Positions 1 to 12,512 of a DNA stretch of 64,000 nucleotides are shown piece after piece. A model generated the notes under the pieces. That model did not search any database. It was not told the DNA's origin and saw nothing but the letters and a program-made list of their open reading frames with translations. Every line of letters begins with the position of its first letter. The stretch's first letter is position 1. This stretch comes from Planctomycetia bacterium (GTDB lineage Bacteria; Planctomycetota; Planctomycetia; Pirellulales; Thermoguttaceae). The position numbers and the translations under genes were made by a program. The stretch is from the NCBI GenBank assembly GCA_030537455.1, contig JAUNMR010000003.1:54098-118097 (forward strand), read 5' to 3'.

Positions 1-53
1 CCCTCGACAACAACATTGGCAACGTTGTGCTCTGCCAACTGAGCTACGCCCGC
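1..53 (-). tRNA. tRNA-Gly(GCC), partial (3' end off the window)
   Basis: The acceptor 5' strand GCGGGCG, D arm and anticodon arm are identical to the complete copy at 126-198, with anticodon GCC in the loop TTGCCAA. The T arm is only begun and the 3' acceptor strand lies beyond the window edge. It is the downstream member of a tandem pair, 72 bases from the complete copy. Confidence 0.9.
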
Positions 54-125
54 AAAGGCTTGTCAGTCTTTAACGACCTCTGACAGGTCGCGCTCCTGGC
101 CAGAGAAACTTCCGGCTAAGAGAAG

Positions 126-198
126 AGCGGGCGAAGGGGTTCGAACCCTCGACAACAACATTGGCAACGTTGTGCTCTGCCAACTGAGCTACGCCCGC
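126..198 (-). tRNA. tRNA-Gly(GCC)
   Basis: The sequence folds as a full 73-nt cloverleaf without encoded CCA. The acceptor GCGGGCG pairs with CGCCCGC, the D stem is GCTC/GAGC, the anticodon stem is CAACG/TGTTG around loop TTGCCAA (anticodon GCC), and the T loop is TTCGAAC. The partial copy just downstream indicates a tandem tRNA-Gly transcript. Confidence 0.95.
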
Positions 199-245
199 AA
201 GGACTCGTCGCTAAAACACAAAGGTCTCAACCACGATACTGATTG

Positions 246-273
246 ATTATAACCGACTTCATACACGACGCAA
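246..273 (-). promoter_or_regulatory. Probable sigma70-type promoter for the tRNA-Gly pair
   Basis: On the minus strand there is a TATAAT -10 box (246-251) and a TTGCGT -35-like box (268-273) with a 16-nt spacer, about 48 bases upstream of the tRNA 5' end. The -10 is consensus and the -35 is weak. Confidence 0.5.
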
Positions 274-372
274 GTAGCTTTTTGCAAAAAAAGCAGAAAT
301 CGCACAGTATGCGCCGACGCCGACCACGCCGTGAAAAAAGTCAAGAAAAAGTCGTTCTATGTTGTAATTCGC

Positions 373-502
373 TTGTTTTTAAATGCGCACGCTCTATACT
401 ATAGTCAAGTGCGCGTCACTTTTGCGCCTGACCACACGCGACGCGTACGACGCCGCCGCCAACGCTCCTGCAACTTGACATAACCCCTTACGTTAATAGG
501 AT
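373..502 (+). promoter_or_regulatory. Candidate promoters for the FHA gene
   Basis: Two candidates lie in the otherwise featureless stretch 274-616. One is TTGTTT (373-378), 16 nt, TATACT (395-400). The other is consensus TTGACA (475-480), 16 nt, TAGGAT (497-502). The second would give a leader of about 105 nt before the ATG at 617. Both are read by eye only. Confidence 0.4.
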
Positions 503-616
503 CGGAACTTGCGATTTAACACGCGAATCTTCCGACCTTCCCCGGGAAGCGCCTGCTTGCACACGTCTGTCGCGCCTTTTCCTTAACCAAATCGTTCCGC
601 CCAGAGGAGCGCACGC

Positions 617-2611
617 ATGAATATCAAGCTACGGATTTACAGTGACAATCGCGAATTATTCTCTCGCGAGGTTAGTCTGCCCTGTACGATCGGACGCAGC
701 AAACAGAACGACGTCACAATCATTCACCCGATGGTAAGTCGCCGTCACTGTGAAATCTACGAAAAAGACGGCTACGTTATGGTGCGCGACTTTGGTTCGC
801 TCAATGGAACCTTCTACAATAACCAGGCGATCGGTAGCGGCATGCCTCTACCAAACGGCGCGCACTTTTCTATTGCGCGTTTGAACTTCCAAGTTGACGC
901 CGTTTCCCCTGAAAATACCGAGGAGTCCTCCTCCGCGTCGGAAGAACTCGTACTTGACGCGTCGTTAGAGGGCAATGACTCCGACGACGACCCTCTGATA
1001 CTTTTCGGCGGCTGTCGTGTTCGACCCGGTCGTTGCCGCCCGACCTCCGCGCGTTCTGCTGAATCCCTGGCTCTTGTCAATCAAAAGCTAGTGGTCGAAG
1101 CGTGCGACGCCTGTATAGACGATGCGGCGTTAGTCTCTGCGCCCCTCGACGTTGCACAGCCCCTGATCGTTGCGCCAACTCTCAACGTGGCTACGCCTCT
1201 CAACGTTACTACGTCCTTTGTAAGCGCGCCTACCCCTGTAGTTACGCCAATCCACAACGTGGCTACGTCTCTCAACGTTACTACGCCTCTTGTAGTTTCG
1301 TCTACGTCTGAGGTTGCGACGCTCCCGAAAGCCGCGCCGTCTCCAGAACCAGTGGGCGTGGCGGCTGAAAAAGTTCCATCGCAAAGTCTTTCCACGCAAT
1401 TCATTAACGTCATAAAGAACCTCTTGGGAAAACAGACCGAAGACTCACGCGACGCCAACGTCTCGAGTCAAGAGTCGCTCGACGCGCCTGAAGATCCCAA
1501 TATTTCAGACGACGATCGGGGCGAATTAGGGTCGCATGTTCCGGTTCAGAACCAGGAGGATACGGTCGTGGAATCGGGCGACGACGAGCTTGAAGTTCCA
1601 GAGGTCTTGTCGACGTCCGCCGCGGACAGCGTCGAAGAAACAATCGTAACGCCAACGCAAGACGTTACCGACGACAACGTTGCGTCAGAGGCGTTGGAAG
1701 AAATCGACGATCATGCCAGTTCCGTCAGGGAGAATGAAAACGATTCCTGCGCGTTTGACGCCGACGCTTCGCTCAACCCAACCCTTGAGCCGAACGTAAA
1801 CGACACGGCGCCGTCGCAAACGCAAGGCGACACAACCACGCCAACCTCGTCGCCTGACGCGGTCACGACGCTACAAACTAACGACGACTCCCCAGCGCGA
1901 CAAGAGGAACCTACCGCGCAAGAGCAAACGCAAGACAATGCAGGTTTTGAGCTAACGCATTCGTCCGAAGCGGCGACAGCGCCGGTGGAATCACAGGAGC
2001 GTCTGACCTCAACGGTAACGAACGAGCAACCAAACGCGGCAGGTACTCCGTCTGATAATACGTCTGTCCCTGCCTTCTATACGGATCCCACGCAACCCGT
2101 GGCGCCGAAGGAACCTAACGCGCCCAAATTCGCACCGGACGTCGTCCAAATGGACAATGTTGCGCCGAACGACACGTCGCCCGAAGATACGAATGTGGAT
2201 TTGTCGATACGTCGTAAAGACTTGCCGGACGTCGCTCCGCCGACCCGCAAAACCTTTGACGCCGCCGTTCTCGCAGCCGCTCAAAACAAGACAAACGACG
2301 ACTCACAAGCGCCAGCCAAGGACTCCGCCTCCACGAGTCCAGAAAGCGACTCCTGCAATGGCCCGCTTTTTGAAGCGCCGGTGGATGATGATGATATTGA
2401 TATTGATCTGCCCCCGCCAACTCCAACCAACGGTGCATCAGTTATCAAGGACAATTCCGGTGCGAATGCCGCGTCCGACGACGACGACTTCGAGTTAGAC
2501 GGCGACGGCGACGACGAAATCGCCTCTCCTTCAGAGGAGTCTGAGTCTGTCAATCTAGCGGAAACTTTGAAACCAAACGCCGACGGTGTGATTGACTTGA
2601 ATCAACTTTAA
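617..2611 (+). CDS. FHA-domain protein with long acidic Thr/Pro-rich tail
   Basis: Residues 1-95 form a forkhead-associated domain, a phosphothreonine-binding module. The hallmark residues are present: GRS (26-28), SRRH (41-44) and SLNGT (61-65). Residues 100-664 are low complexity, rich in Thr, Pro, Ala, Asp and Glu, with LNVATPLNVTT-like repeats around residues 185-235 and acidic Asp runs near the C terminus. No second domain, signal peptide or membrane segment is visible, so it is probably a cytoplasmic phosphopeptide-binding scaffold working with a Ser/Thr kinase. No kinase gene lies in the window. The ATG at 617 follows a GAGGAG ribosome-binding site. The partner and pathway are unknown. 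Confidence 0.85.
   Translation: MNIKLRIYSDNRELFSREVSLPCTIGRSKQNDVTIIHPMVSRRHCEIYEKDGYVMVRDFGSLNGTFYNNQAIGSGMPLPNGAHFSIARLNFQVDAVSPENTEESSSASEELVLDASLEGNDSDDDPLILFGGCRVRPGRCRPTSARSAESLALVNQKLVVEACDACIDDAALVSAPLDVAQPLIVAPTLNVATPLNVTTSFVSAPTPVVTPIHNVATSLNVTTPLVVSSTSEVATLPKAAPSPEPVGVAAEKVPSQSLSTQFINVIKNLLGKQTEDSRDANVSSQESLDAPEDPNISDDDRGELGSHVPVQNQEDTVVESGDDELEVPEVLSTSAADSVEETIVTPTQDVTDDNVASEALEEIDDHASSVRENENDSCAFDADASLNPTLEPNVNDTAPSQTQGDTTTPTSSPDAVTTLQTNDDSPARQEEPTAQEQTQDNAGFELTHSSEAATAPVESQERLTSTVTNEQPNAAGTPSDNTSVPAFYTDPTQPVAPKEPNAPKFAPDVVQMDNVAPNDTSPEDTNVDLSIRRKDLPDVAPPTRKTFDAAVLAAAQNKTNDDSQAPAKDSASTSPESDSCNGPLFEAPVDDDDIDIDLPPPTPTNGASVIKDNSGANAASDDDDFELDGDGDDEIASPSEESESVNLAETLKPNADGVIDLNQL
1183..1285 (+). 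repeat. Internal direct repeat, about 31 bp, 72-bp period, in the FHA gene
   Basis: The segments 1183-1213 and 1255-1285 differ at a single base. The 72-bp period is a multiple of three, so it repeats the LNVATPLNVTT-like peptide in frame and suggests slippage-driven growth of the linker. Confidence 0.8.
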
Positions 2612-2626
2612 AAGAAAATATAATAC

Positions 2627-2664
2627 GTTACTGGCGACTCCTGTTCGCACGAGTCGCCAGTAAC
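2627..2664 (+). terminator. Perfect 14-bp hairpin after the FHA gene
   Basis: The inverted repeat 2627-2640 / 2651-2664 has a 10-base loop and starts 15 bases after the stop codon. No T-run follows on the plus strand, so termination is inferred from position and stem strength. Confidence 0.5.
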
Positions 2665-2709
2665 GAAATGGTCGGGTTTCTTCCGACTGAACGTCGCGTC
2701 GCCGCGAGT

Positions 2710-2737
2710 TTGTGCGCTGTGACGCGTTTTTTATATG
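2710..2737 (+). promoter_or_regulatory. Candidate promoter of the beta-galactosidase gene
   Basis: TTGTGC (2710-2715), a 16-nt spacer and TATATG (2732-2737) lie between the upstream hairpin and the ATG at 2775, giving a leader of about 30 nt. Both boxes are partial matches. Confidence 0.45.
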
Positions 2738-2750
2738 GCGATATCGATAA

Positions 2751-6656
<3,906 letters not shown>

Positions 6657-6680
6657 ACACTCCTGAACAGAGAACTAATT

Positions 6681-6706
6681 AACCGCCGCGCTACCGCGGT
6701 TTTTTG
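6681..6706 (+). terminator. Rho-independent terminator of the beta-galactosidase gene
   Basis: The stem AACCGC/GCGGTT with a GC-rich loop is followed directly by a T-run, 25 bases after the stop codon. Confidence 0.8.
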
Positions 6707-6767
6707 CACGCGCGCGTTATGTTCCGGCATGACGCGCGTTTTTATTTGAACGAGAAATCGTAGCGCC

Positions 6768-6811
6768 GTTAAAATAAGAAAACGCGAGGTCGAAAGAACC
6801 AACCTCGCGTT
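6768..6811 (-). terminator. Rho-independent terminator of tRNA-Pro
   Basis: On the minus strand a perfect 10-bp stem (6781-6790 / 6802-6811) is followed by TTTTCTTATTTTAA. It begins five bases after the tRNA 3' end. Confidence 0.85.
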
Positions 6812-6815
6812 CCAG

Positions 6816-6890
6816 TCGGGGCGACACGATTCGAACGTGCGACCCTCTGCTCCCAAAGCAGATGCGCTAGCCAGGCTGCGCTACGCCCCG
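6816..6890 (-). tRNA. tRNA-Pro(TGG)
   Basis: The 75-nt cloverleaf has acceptor CGGGGCG/CGCCCCG, D stem GCGC/GCGC, anticodon stem TCTGC/GCAGA with loop TTTGGGA (anticodon TGG), T loop TTCGAAT and discriminator A. CCA is not encoded. It has its own promoter and terminator. Confidence 0.96.
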
Positions 6891-6920
6891 GTTCGACGCC
6901 AAAGCGCCAAATTTCTGTCT

Positions 6921-6948
6921 ATTATATCGCCCTATGCGCTATCGTGAA
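6921..6948 (-). promoter_or_regulatory. Promoter of tRNA-Pro
   Basis: On the minus strand TTCACG (6943-6948), a 16-nt spacer and consensus TATAAT (6921-6926) lie about 30 bases upstream of the tRNA. Confidence 0.6.
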
Positions 6949-6991
6949 GGGGGTAAATTTCAAAAAGCGTGGAGTAACCTCCGCTTGGAGT

Positions 6992-7354
6992 CTAAAGAAA
7001 ATCCTCATGTCGAAGAATACCGGACTCTTCCTCAAGTTCCGCATGGGTTTGCCATCTCCAGCGTCGACTCGGTTTACGTATTTCCTTTTTCACTCCATAA
7101 CGCGGGGCGACCTTTAGCCCTAGCGCTTCTTTAAAGCGATCGAACCAGTTTTTCGGCAGGACATACTCCACCTCGACCGTCTCCGGTGGCTTTTCCGGCT
7201 CAAGAAATAGCTTACGGACAGAGATTTTCGCGCCGAATTCACCGCCACAAACGCTACAGGGCGCTTCATTTTTCGGCGCTCTCACGGCGTGACCGCAACT
7301 CTTACAGATGTATCGGTACTCCCAGGGACCGTATCCGTATCGTTTTTCTTTCAT
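6992..7354 (-). CDS. Small zinc-ribbon protein
   Basis: This basic protein of about 120 residues carries an N-terminal CxxC...CxxC zinc ribbon (CKSCGHAV then CSVCGGEFG). Charged, Trp-containing sequence with no recognised domain follows. Such ribbons usually bind structural zinc in nucleic-acid or protein-binding factors; nothing more specific can be said. Two starts are possible: GTG at 7369 or ATG at 7354. I chose the ATG because it begins in the sequence typical of the ribbon and has a GGAAA motif nine bases upstream. No neighbour suggests a role. Confidence 0.65.
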   Translation of the reverse strand: MKEKRYGYGPWEYRYICKSCGHAVRAPKNEAPCSVCGGEFGAKISVRKLFLEPEKPPETVEVEYVLPKNWFDRFKEALGLKVAPRYGVKKEIRKPSRRWRWQTHAELEEESGILRHEDFL

Positions 7355-7625
7355 GACGCGATTTTCCACAGGACAAGGAGTCGAGCGCTCTGTCGCAAGC
7401 TCAGCGCGCTCTTCTTATAAAGATTCAATTTGGATTATAATGCGAAATTGGTCTGACGTCGAGTCGCGACCGATAAAAAAGCGGAAAAAAACCCCTAAAC
7501 GCATAATTAAGCTAGTCGACAAACTGATTAATCCGATTACGTAAGTTTTTAGCGCGCCTATTCTCTGTCACAAGAGCGCCGACAATCTCTTGAATTCTTC
7601 GCGGTTTCGGCGTCACGCATGTATG

Positions 7626-9728
7626 TTATCCGAGCCATTCGATCACTGAGGCCTGCGTCACCGAGGTTGTCTGATCAACTTCCGGAAACGCCATTACGCT
7701 CACACTGGGCTGAACCTGGCGCATAAACTCGTACATAGCGATACGAATCTGCGCGTCGACCAGTATTGTCGGAGCGAATCCCTCGAGCGACGCCTCTTGT
7801 AGCGCCATACGCACGGCGTCCTCGAGGGTTTGACGCTGTGCGTCGTTGAGGTCAAATTCCGGCGCCTGTTGGTTCGAGCCGGGAATTAAGGCGGCGCGTA
7901 ACGCGTCCTCCCCCTCCGGATCCAGCATAACGGCGTGTAGCACAGAGTCGTCGTCGCGCATTTGTGCGGAAATCGCACGCGCCAAACGCACGCGCACGAA
8001 ACTTAGCGCGTCGTATACCGTCGCGTCGCTCTGACGCAACGCCAGATCCCCGAGCGCCTCGAGAATAGTCTCCAATGGACGAATCGACACGCCCTCGCGC
8101 AGTAGCAACTGTAAGACGCGTTGAATAGCGGCCAGTCGTGTGGCAAAGCCTTGCTCTTCGGCGCTGCCCAGGGTTTCCTCCACCAGAGCAGGAGACGCGA
8201 CGCGCAGACGCTCCACCAAGCGTTTGGCGCCGTCGCGACTGAGGAGGTCGTCGGCATGTTCACGCGCCAAAGCGACCAGACGCATTTCTATCGCTTCACC
8301 AGGGGAGACGACGCTATACCCGAGTCGCTGTGCATTTTCCGCTTCAGCGCCTTCAATCCAGTACGCGCTTTGACCCTGGAGAATATCCGTTTGTAGTCCG
8401 TGAGGAGATGAAACGGCGTCGCCGCAGTCGTATGCAAGGAGCATATTGGGGTAAATCGTCTGGTACGCCACGACGTCGCCGTTGATAATTAACGCCAACT
8501 GACCGTCGTCGAGCTTGGGATTATCGCACACGCGCGCCTTCGGCAGAACTAGCCCGAGCTCTGAGGCAACGGTCATACGCACGTTCTTAACGCGTTGAAG
8601 TAGGGACGGCTCCCCCTCGGGCTGCGCCAATGCAAGTAAGCCTGAGCCTAATTCAATACGCAGAGGATCGACCGCAAGGGATTCTTCCAATTGTGCGCGG
8701 TCGGCGTCCTCTTGATCCGCGTTGAAGTTATTGCCATTGGCGTCGGCGCCGGACTCTTCTTGGTCCGATTCCCAGAAATCGACGCGTTTACTCATACGCC
8801 ACGCCAGAAGCAGACAACCGGCGGCAATGGTCAGTAGCGGCGCTAGCGGAAGACCGGTAAATGCCAGAAGAATTAAAAAGACGCCAACGAGCGTCAAGAC
8901 GACGGGTCGTCCAAAGGTCTGACGTAGCGCCGTTTGAGAAAGATTCTCCGAGGAGGACGCGCGCGAAACAAGCATGCCTGTGGCCAGGGAAATCAAAAAG
9001 GCCGGAACCTGCGACGCCAAACCGTCGCCGATCGTCAGTTTAGCATAGAGCGTGAGCGCGTCCGTCACGCTGATATGCTCCTGCAGAATCCCAATCGCCA
9101 GCCCACCGATAATATTGACCGCGACAATGAGTAGACCCGCGACCGCGTCGCCGCGAACAAATTTACTCGCGCCGTCCATGGCGCCGAAAAAGTCGGTCTG
9201 CCGCGCTAACTCCGCGCGTGCGCGACTTGCCTGAGCCTCGCTCAGGCGTCCCGCGTTCAGGTCGTAATCGATCGCTGACTGACGGCCCGGCAGTGCGTCA
9301 AGGGTAAAGCGCGCGCTCACTTCGCTAATACGCGTCGCGCCCTTGGTGATCACGACAAATTGAATAATAATAAAGATTAAAAAGACAACCGCGCCAACAA
9401 CCAAATTATCGCCTGCCACAAAACGACTGAACGCGTCTATCACACGACCCGCGTCGTGCTGTGTGAGAATAAGACGCGTCGTGGAGACGTTTAACGCCAA
9501 ACGTAGCAGAGTCGTAATCAGTAGAACCGTAGGAAACGTACTAAATTCCAGCGGCTTACGCACAAAGAATACTGTCAGAAAGACAACGGCCGACAGCGCT
9601 AAATTGACCGCCAGAGCGACGTCCATGACGGACGTCGGTAGACGAAAGAGCAAGAGCACGACACATACGATCGCAAAGCTCGGGATCGCAAGGTCTTGCC
9701 AATGATTGGCATTTTTCAATTCGGTCAT
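7626..9728 (-). CDS. flhA: FlhA/SctV-family export-gate protein (orphan)
   Basis: This is the large inner-membrane subunit of the flagellar or type III secretion export gate. The N-terminal half has about eight hydrophobic segments and the FHIPEP signature region (SARFTLDALPG, FFGAMDGASKFVRGDA). Residues of about 340-700 match the cytoplasmic docking domain. The length of 700 is normal. FGAMDGASKFVRGD favours FlhA, while STTRLIL and IIQFVVITKG are also seen in SctV, so the flagellar assignment is likely but not certain. No other flagellar or secretion gene lies in the window. A perfect 8-bp inverted repeat (9758-9765 / 9785-9792) sits upstream and could be an operator. Confidence 0.88.
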   Translation of the reverse strand: MTELKNANHWQDLAIPSFAIVCVVLLLFRLPTSVMDVALAVNLALSAVVFLTVFFVRKPLEFSTFPTVLLITTLLRLALNVSTTRLILTQHDAGRVIDAFSRFVAGDNLVVGAVVFLIFIIIQFVVITKGATRISEVSARFTLDALPGRQSAIDYDLNAGRLSEAQASRARAELARQTDFFGAMDGASKFVRGDAVAGLLIVAVNIIGGLAIGILQEHISVTDALTLYAKLTIGDGLASQVPAFLISLATGMLVSRASSSENLSQTALRQTFGRPVVLTLVGVFLILLAFTGLPLAPLLTIAAGCLLLAWRMSKRVDFWESDQEESGADANGNNFNADQEDADRAQLEESLAVDPLRIELGSGLLALAQPEGEPSLLQRVKNVRMTVASELGLVLPKARVCDNPKLDDGQLALIINGDVVAYQTIYPNMLLAYDCGDAVSSPHGLQTDILQGQSAYWIEGAEAENAQRLGYSVVSPGEAIEMRLVALAREHADDLLSRDGAKRLVERLRVASPALVEETLGSAEEQGFATRLAAIQRVLQLLLREGVSIRPLETILEALGDLALRQSDATVYDALSFVRVRLARAISAQMRDDDSVLHAVMLDPEGEDALRAALIPGSNQQAPEFDLNDAQRQTLEDAVRMALQEASLEGFAPTILVDAQIRIAMYEFMRQVQPSVSVMAFPEVDQTTSVTQASVIEWLG

Positions 9729-9893
9729 AACGCAAGGGCGCCTTCGCGCGGTTGTTCGCTAGCGCACAAGCGTATTAACACATAGCGCTAGCCGTTGTCA
9801 CAAGCGCCCTTTGAGCGCGAGCGTTTTGCACGGCGTCACGTCGTCTTTACAACGTCAACGACGCGCGTGGAGAAGCGCACGTAGCTTACCGAA

Positions 9894-11882
9894 TTATTGA
9901 TTGACACGCAAGCGCTTTTTTTCGCGCTTATGGCGTTTGTCGTTTCGTTTCTTCTTATTCACGCCTTTGGACGTGGCGCCCAGGCAGAAGCATAGAAATA
10001 GCCCGGACAGGAGAATATAGGCTTGAAGATAGGTGAGGGAGCGACCGTTCCTTTCGAGCTCCTCTTCCGCCTCGGGCGCGTCGTCGACAATAGCGTTGAC
10101 GTCATGCATACGCTCGTCGTTCTTTTCACGGTCGACTAGCTCTTCCGGGGTCTTAGCGTCTTCTGAATTGGGCGCGCTTTCACTTACGCTTTGTTTTTCA
10201 GGATCGCGATTGGGCAGAATTAAGGTCGCAGGCTCGATAGTTAGTTGACTTCGACTCTGCTCAGTGAAATCGGCGTTCATCATCTCGCCATTAGCGGGGT
10301 CTTTGACGTCCTTTTCCTCGTCGTCGACCTGAGAACCGAGTGTTGTGACGTTCGTATAAACGACGCCTTTGTTCTGCTCCTCTACAGGCAAACCGCGCTC
10401 TTGTCGCGTCTGAGCGCGCGTGGTCTTAACGAACTGATACGCGTTGGCACGTCGCTCGTCCAGTTCAGTCTGCAAGTAGGTTTCCGGCTGATCTTTTCCG
10501 TGACAACGCTGTTGACTCACAAAGGTCGTTGAGAAAATCGGCGGGTACGGCGGTAGATCGACGCCGGTGCGTTTGAAGTAGGCGTCAGCAGCGGCGTACA
10601 CGCGACGGTTCGCCACCATGACGTCGAGTTTACGCAGAGAAGCGGCGGTGTCCAAACCGTCGCCGGAAACATAGATCGGCTGAGAGCTTATCGGGAGAAA
10701 TCTGGACTTCTCCAGCGCGTCGTACATTGACAATTCGGAATATTGCGCGTCTTTCGCCGTCATAGCGCTACCGCGCGAGACGATTTGGTCTTGAGATTGA
10801 CCGTCGAACCAGCGTTCGATCTGAATACATTCCGCGCGTTGAATCGCCTGGGTGAGGAACGCCTGCAGGCGCACGCCAGTGGTCGCCATTGTCGTCGAGT
10901 GACTGTCGGATCCCCAGAGAATACCGGCGACTTCGCCAAAGCAATTCAGGACTGGTCCGCCAGAGTCGCCACGACGCGCCGAGGTCGCAAGCACCATGGT
11001 TTCATAAAGCGCTGTGGCGGAGGTCTGGTCGTACTCGATATTGACCTCCTCGATTTGCTTACCGGTAATGCGCGCGCGTTCCTCAAGTTTCTCCTGCAGT
11101 TCCTGCGCCTCGCTAGCGTCGACCAGAGAGCCGTAATTAAGCAGTTCGCCGCCCTGAATACGGAACTCGTCTAAGCGCGCGCTGTACCCGTAACCGCAAC
11201 TCCAGAATCGTTGTTTAACCTTAGGAACGTCCAAAGAAATAGGAACTGGCTTTATATTGATCGGCTTACGAATCGCGAGCGCCGCTAGATCCCAGACTTC
11301 GTCTTTAAGCACGACCATCGCGGGCGTAACGCCCCCGGGAAAGACTACGTCTATGGAGTCGTCAGACTCGCTCACCACGTGCCAGTTCGTAACGACAATT
11401 CCCCAGGCGCCGAAATCCGCAAGATAGGTTCCTGTGCCGTAAAAGATCGGGATAATCTCCATACCGTCTCGCACTTTGGGAGTGGTGCGACCGATGATCT
11501 TCGCCACTGCCGGAAAGCGCGTTTGAACGCCGTGACCATTCGGTTTGAGCGCGTCGTCCTTACCAGAAAACGGATTGCCAGACTTCGATTGTTCCGTTTG
11601 TTCGCTCGCTGGCGCTGCCGCCGTCCAATTATTCGACGGATTCGACGTCGCGTTCTGACCTTGCGCGACGCTTGGCGACGTGGAAGAACTCGCCGACGAC
11701 GTGGTAGTCTGCGGTTTATGAGCGCCGAAATTAGCTGTATAAGATTTCGGATCGTTGACCAGAGAACGCCTTTCCTGCGCAAAAGCAGGCGCGACGACAC
11801 AGAACGTCAGACACAGGATCAGCATAATCCTAGCTAGCGTCCCATGATTATATCGACGAACTCTATGGAATCTAAACGTCAT
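9894..11882 (-). CDS. Membrane-anchored trypsin-like serine protease
   Basis: The protein starts with a signal peptide (residues 1-36, ending APAFAQ), then a Ser/Thr-rich linker. An S1-fold protease domain follows at about 125-335 with catalytic His168 (VTNWHVV), Asp198 (EVWDLAAL) and Ser307 (RRGDSGGP). No PDZ domain is apparent, unlike DegP/HtrA. Residues of about 615-640 are a hydrophobic transmembrane segment followed by a very basic Lys/Arg tail. The protease domain should therefore face the outside with a cytoplasmic C terminus. Substrates are unknown. An alternative start at 11825 would leave a shorter signal peptide. Confidence 0.82.
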   Translation of the reverse strand: MTFRFHRVRRYNHGTLARIMLILCLTFCVVAPAFAQERRSLVNDPKSYTANFGAHKPQTTTSSASSSTSPSVAQGQNATSNPSNNWTAAAPASEQTEQSKSGNPFSGKDDALKPNGHGVQTRFPAVAKIIGRTTPKVRDGMEIIPIFYGTGTYLADFGAWGIVVTNWHVVSESDDSIDVVFPGGVTPAMVVLKDEVWDLAALAIRKPINIKPVPISLDVPKVKQRFWSCGYGYSARLDEFRIQGGELLNYGSLVDASEAQELQEKLEERARITGKQIEEVNIEYDQTSATALYETMVLATSARRGDSGGPVLNCFGEVAGILWGSDSHSTTMATTGVRLQAFLTQAIQRAECIQIERWFDGQSQDQIVSRGSAMTAKDAQYSELSMYDALEKSRFLPISSQPIYVSGDGLDTAASLRKLDVMVANRRVYAAADAYFKRTGVDLPPYPPIFSTTFVSQQRCHGKDQPETYLQTELDERRANAYQFVKTTRAQTRQERGLPVEEQNKGVVYTNVTTLGSQVDDEEKDVKDPANGEMMNADFTEQSRSQLTIEPATLILPNRDPEKQSVSESAPNSEDAKTPEELVDREKNDERMHDVNAIVDDAPEAEEELERNGRSLTYLQAYILLSGLFLCFCLGATSKGVNKKKRNDKRHKREKKRLRVNQ

Positions 11883-12512
11883 ACCACAATTATCCCCGAT
11901 AAATTAGAGCCGAACGCCCTGTTGACTCATGTCCGTTTGCGCCGATTGTGATTTCGAATCGTTTGTCGTCTCGAATATACGATTGTCGAAAGTCACGTAC
12001 TTATCTCTTTGGTTCGGCGCGCGACACGCCGCCATGCGCGTCGTATTCCATCCTATGATCTTCGCGCGCGCTTCCTTTACATACGCGCGAAAACTCCTAA
12101 CTTATCCCATTATAGCGCGCGTGCACACAATACTATGACCTCAAATGACTCCCTTTACGTTTTCAAATAAATCGCGTGACTCTACATTCCAACCAAACAA
12201 ACATTTTGTTTTATTTATCTTCAATTTCCTACTTTATACAAAATAGCCAGATTATTATTTCACACAAATTCTCGTGAAAAACGCGCTCTTTCGCCGAGAA
12301 AGATTGGTAAAAGAGTAAAAAAATTTGATATTTTCCAGTGTGGCGCCGATTACACGATAAAAAATACCGTTAAAATCAATCGTAGCGCATATAGGCGTTC
12401 TATACGTCATTGCCGAAAGCGTTGCGAGAACCGAGCCACGGCGGCTCCCTAAGCTCGCGTCCCAAACATGCGTCGCTCAGCGACGCCAACTGAAAGAATA
12501 AAGAATAGAGCA
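11883..12512. other. Non-coding divergent region, AT-rich
   Basis: This stretch separates the divergent protease and sulfate-binding genes. It becomes clearly AT-rich from about 12140. Short open frames lack family features and ribosome-binding sites. Apart from the candidate promoter at 12349-12376 I see no RNA gene or repeat. Confidence 0.5.
12349..12376 (+). promoter_or_regulatory. Candidate promoter of the sulfate-uptake pair
   Basis: ATTACA (12349-12354), a 16-nt spacer and TAAAAT (12371-12376) lie about 135 bases before the preferred ATG. No riboswitch fold was recognised in the leader. Confidence 0.35.

Noticed and set aside
7308-7544. 78-codon plus-strand frame with a Lys/Arg-rich end
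   Set aside because: The first half is antisense to the zinc-ribbon gene and the basic end matches no known small ribosomal protein.
11929-12138. 69-codon plus-strand frame in the gap before the sulfate-binding gene
   Set aside because: It has no ribosome-binding site, no domain and no membrane or signal pattern.
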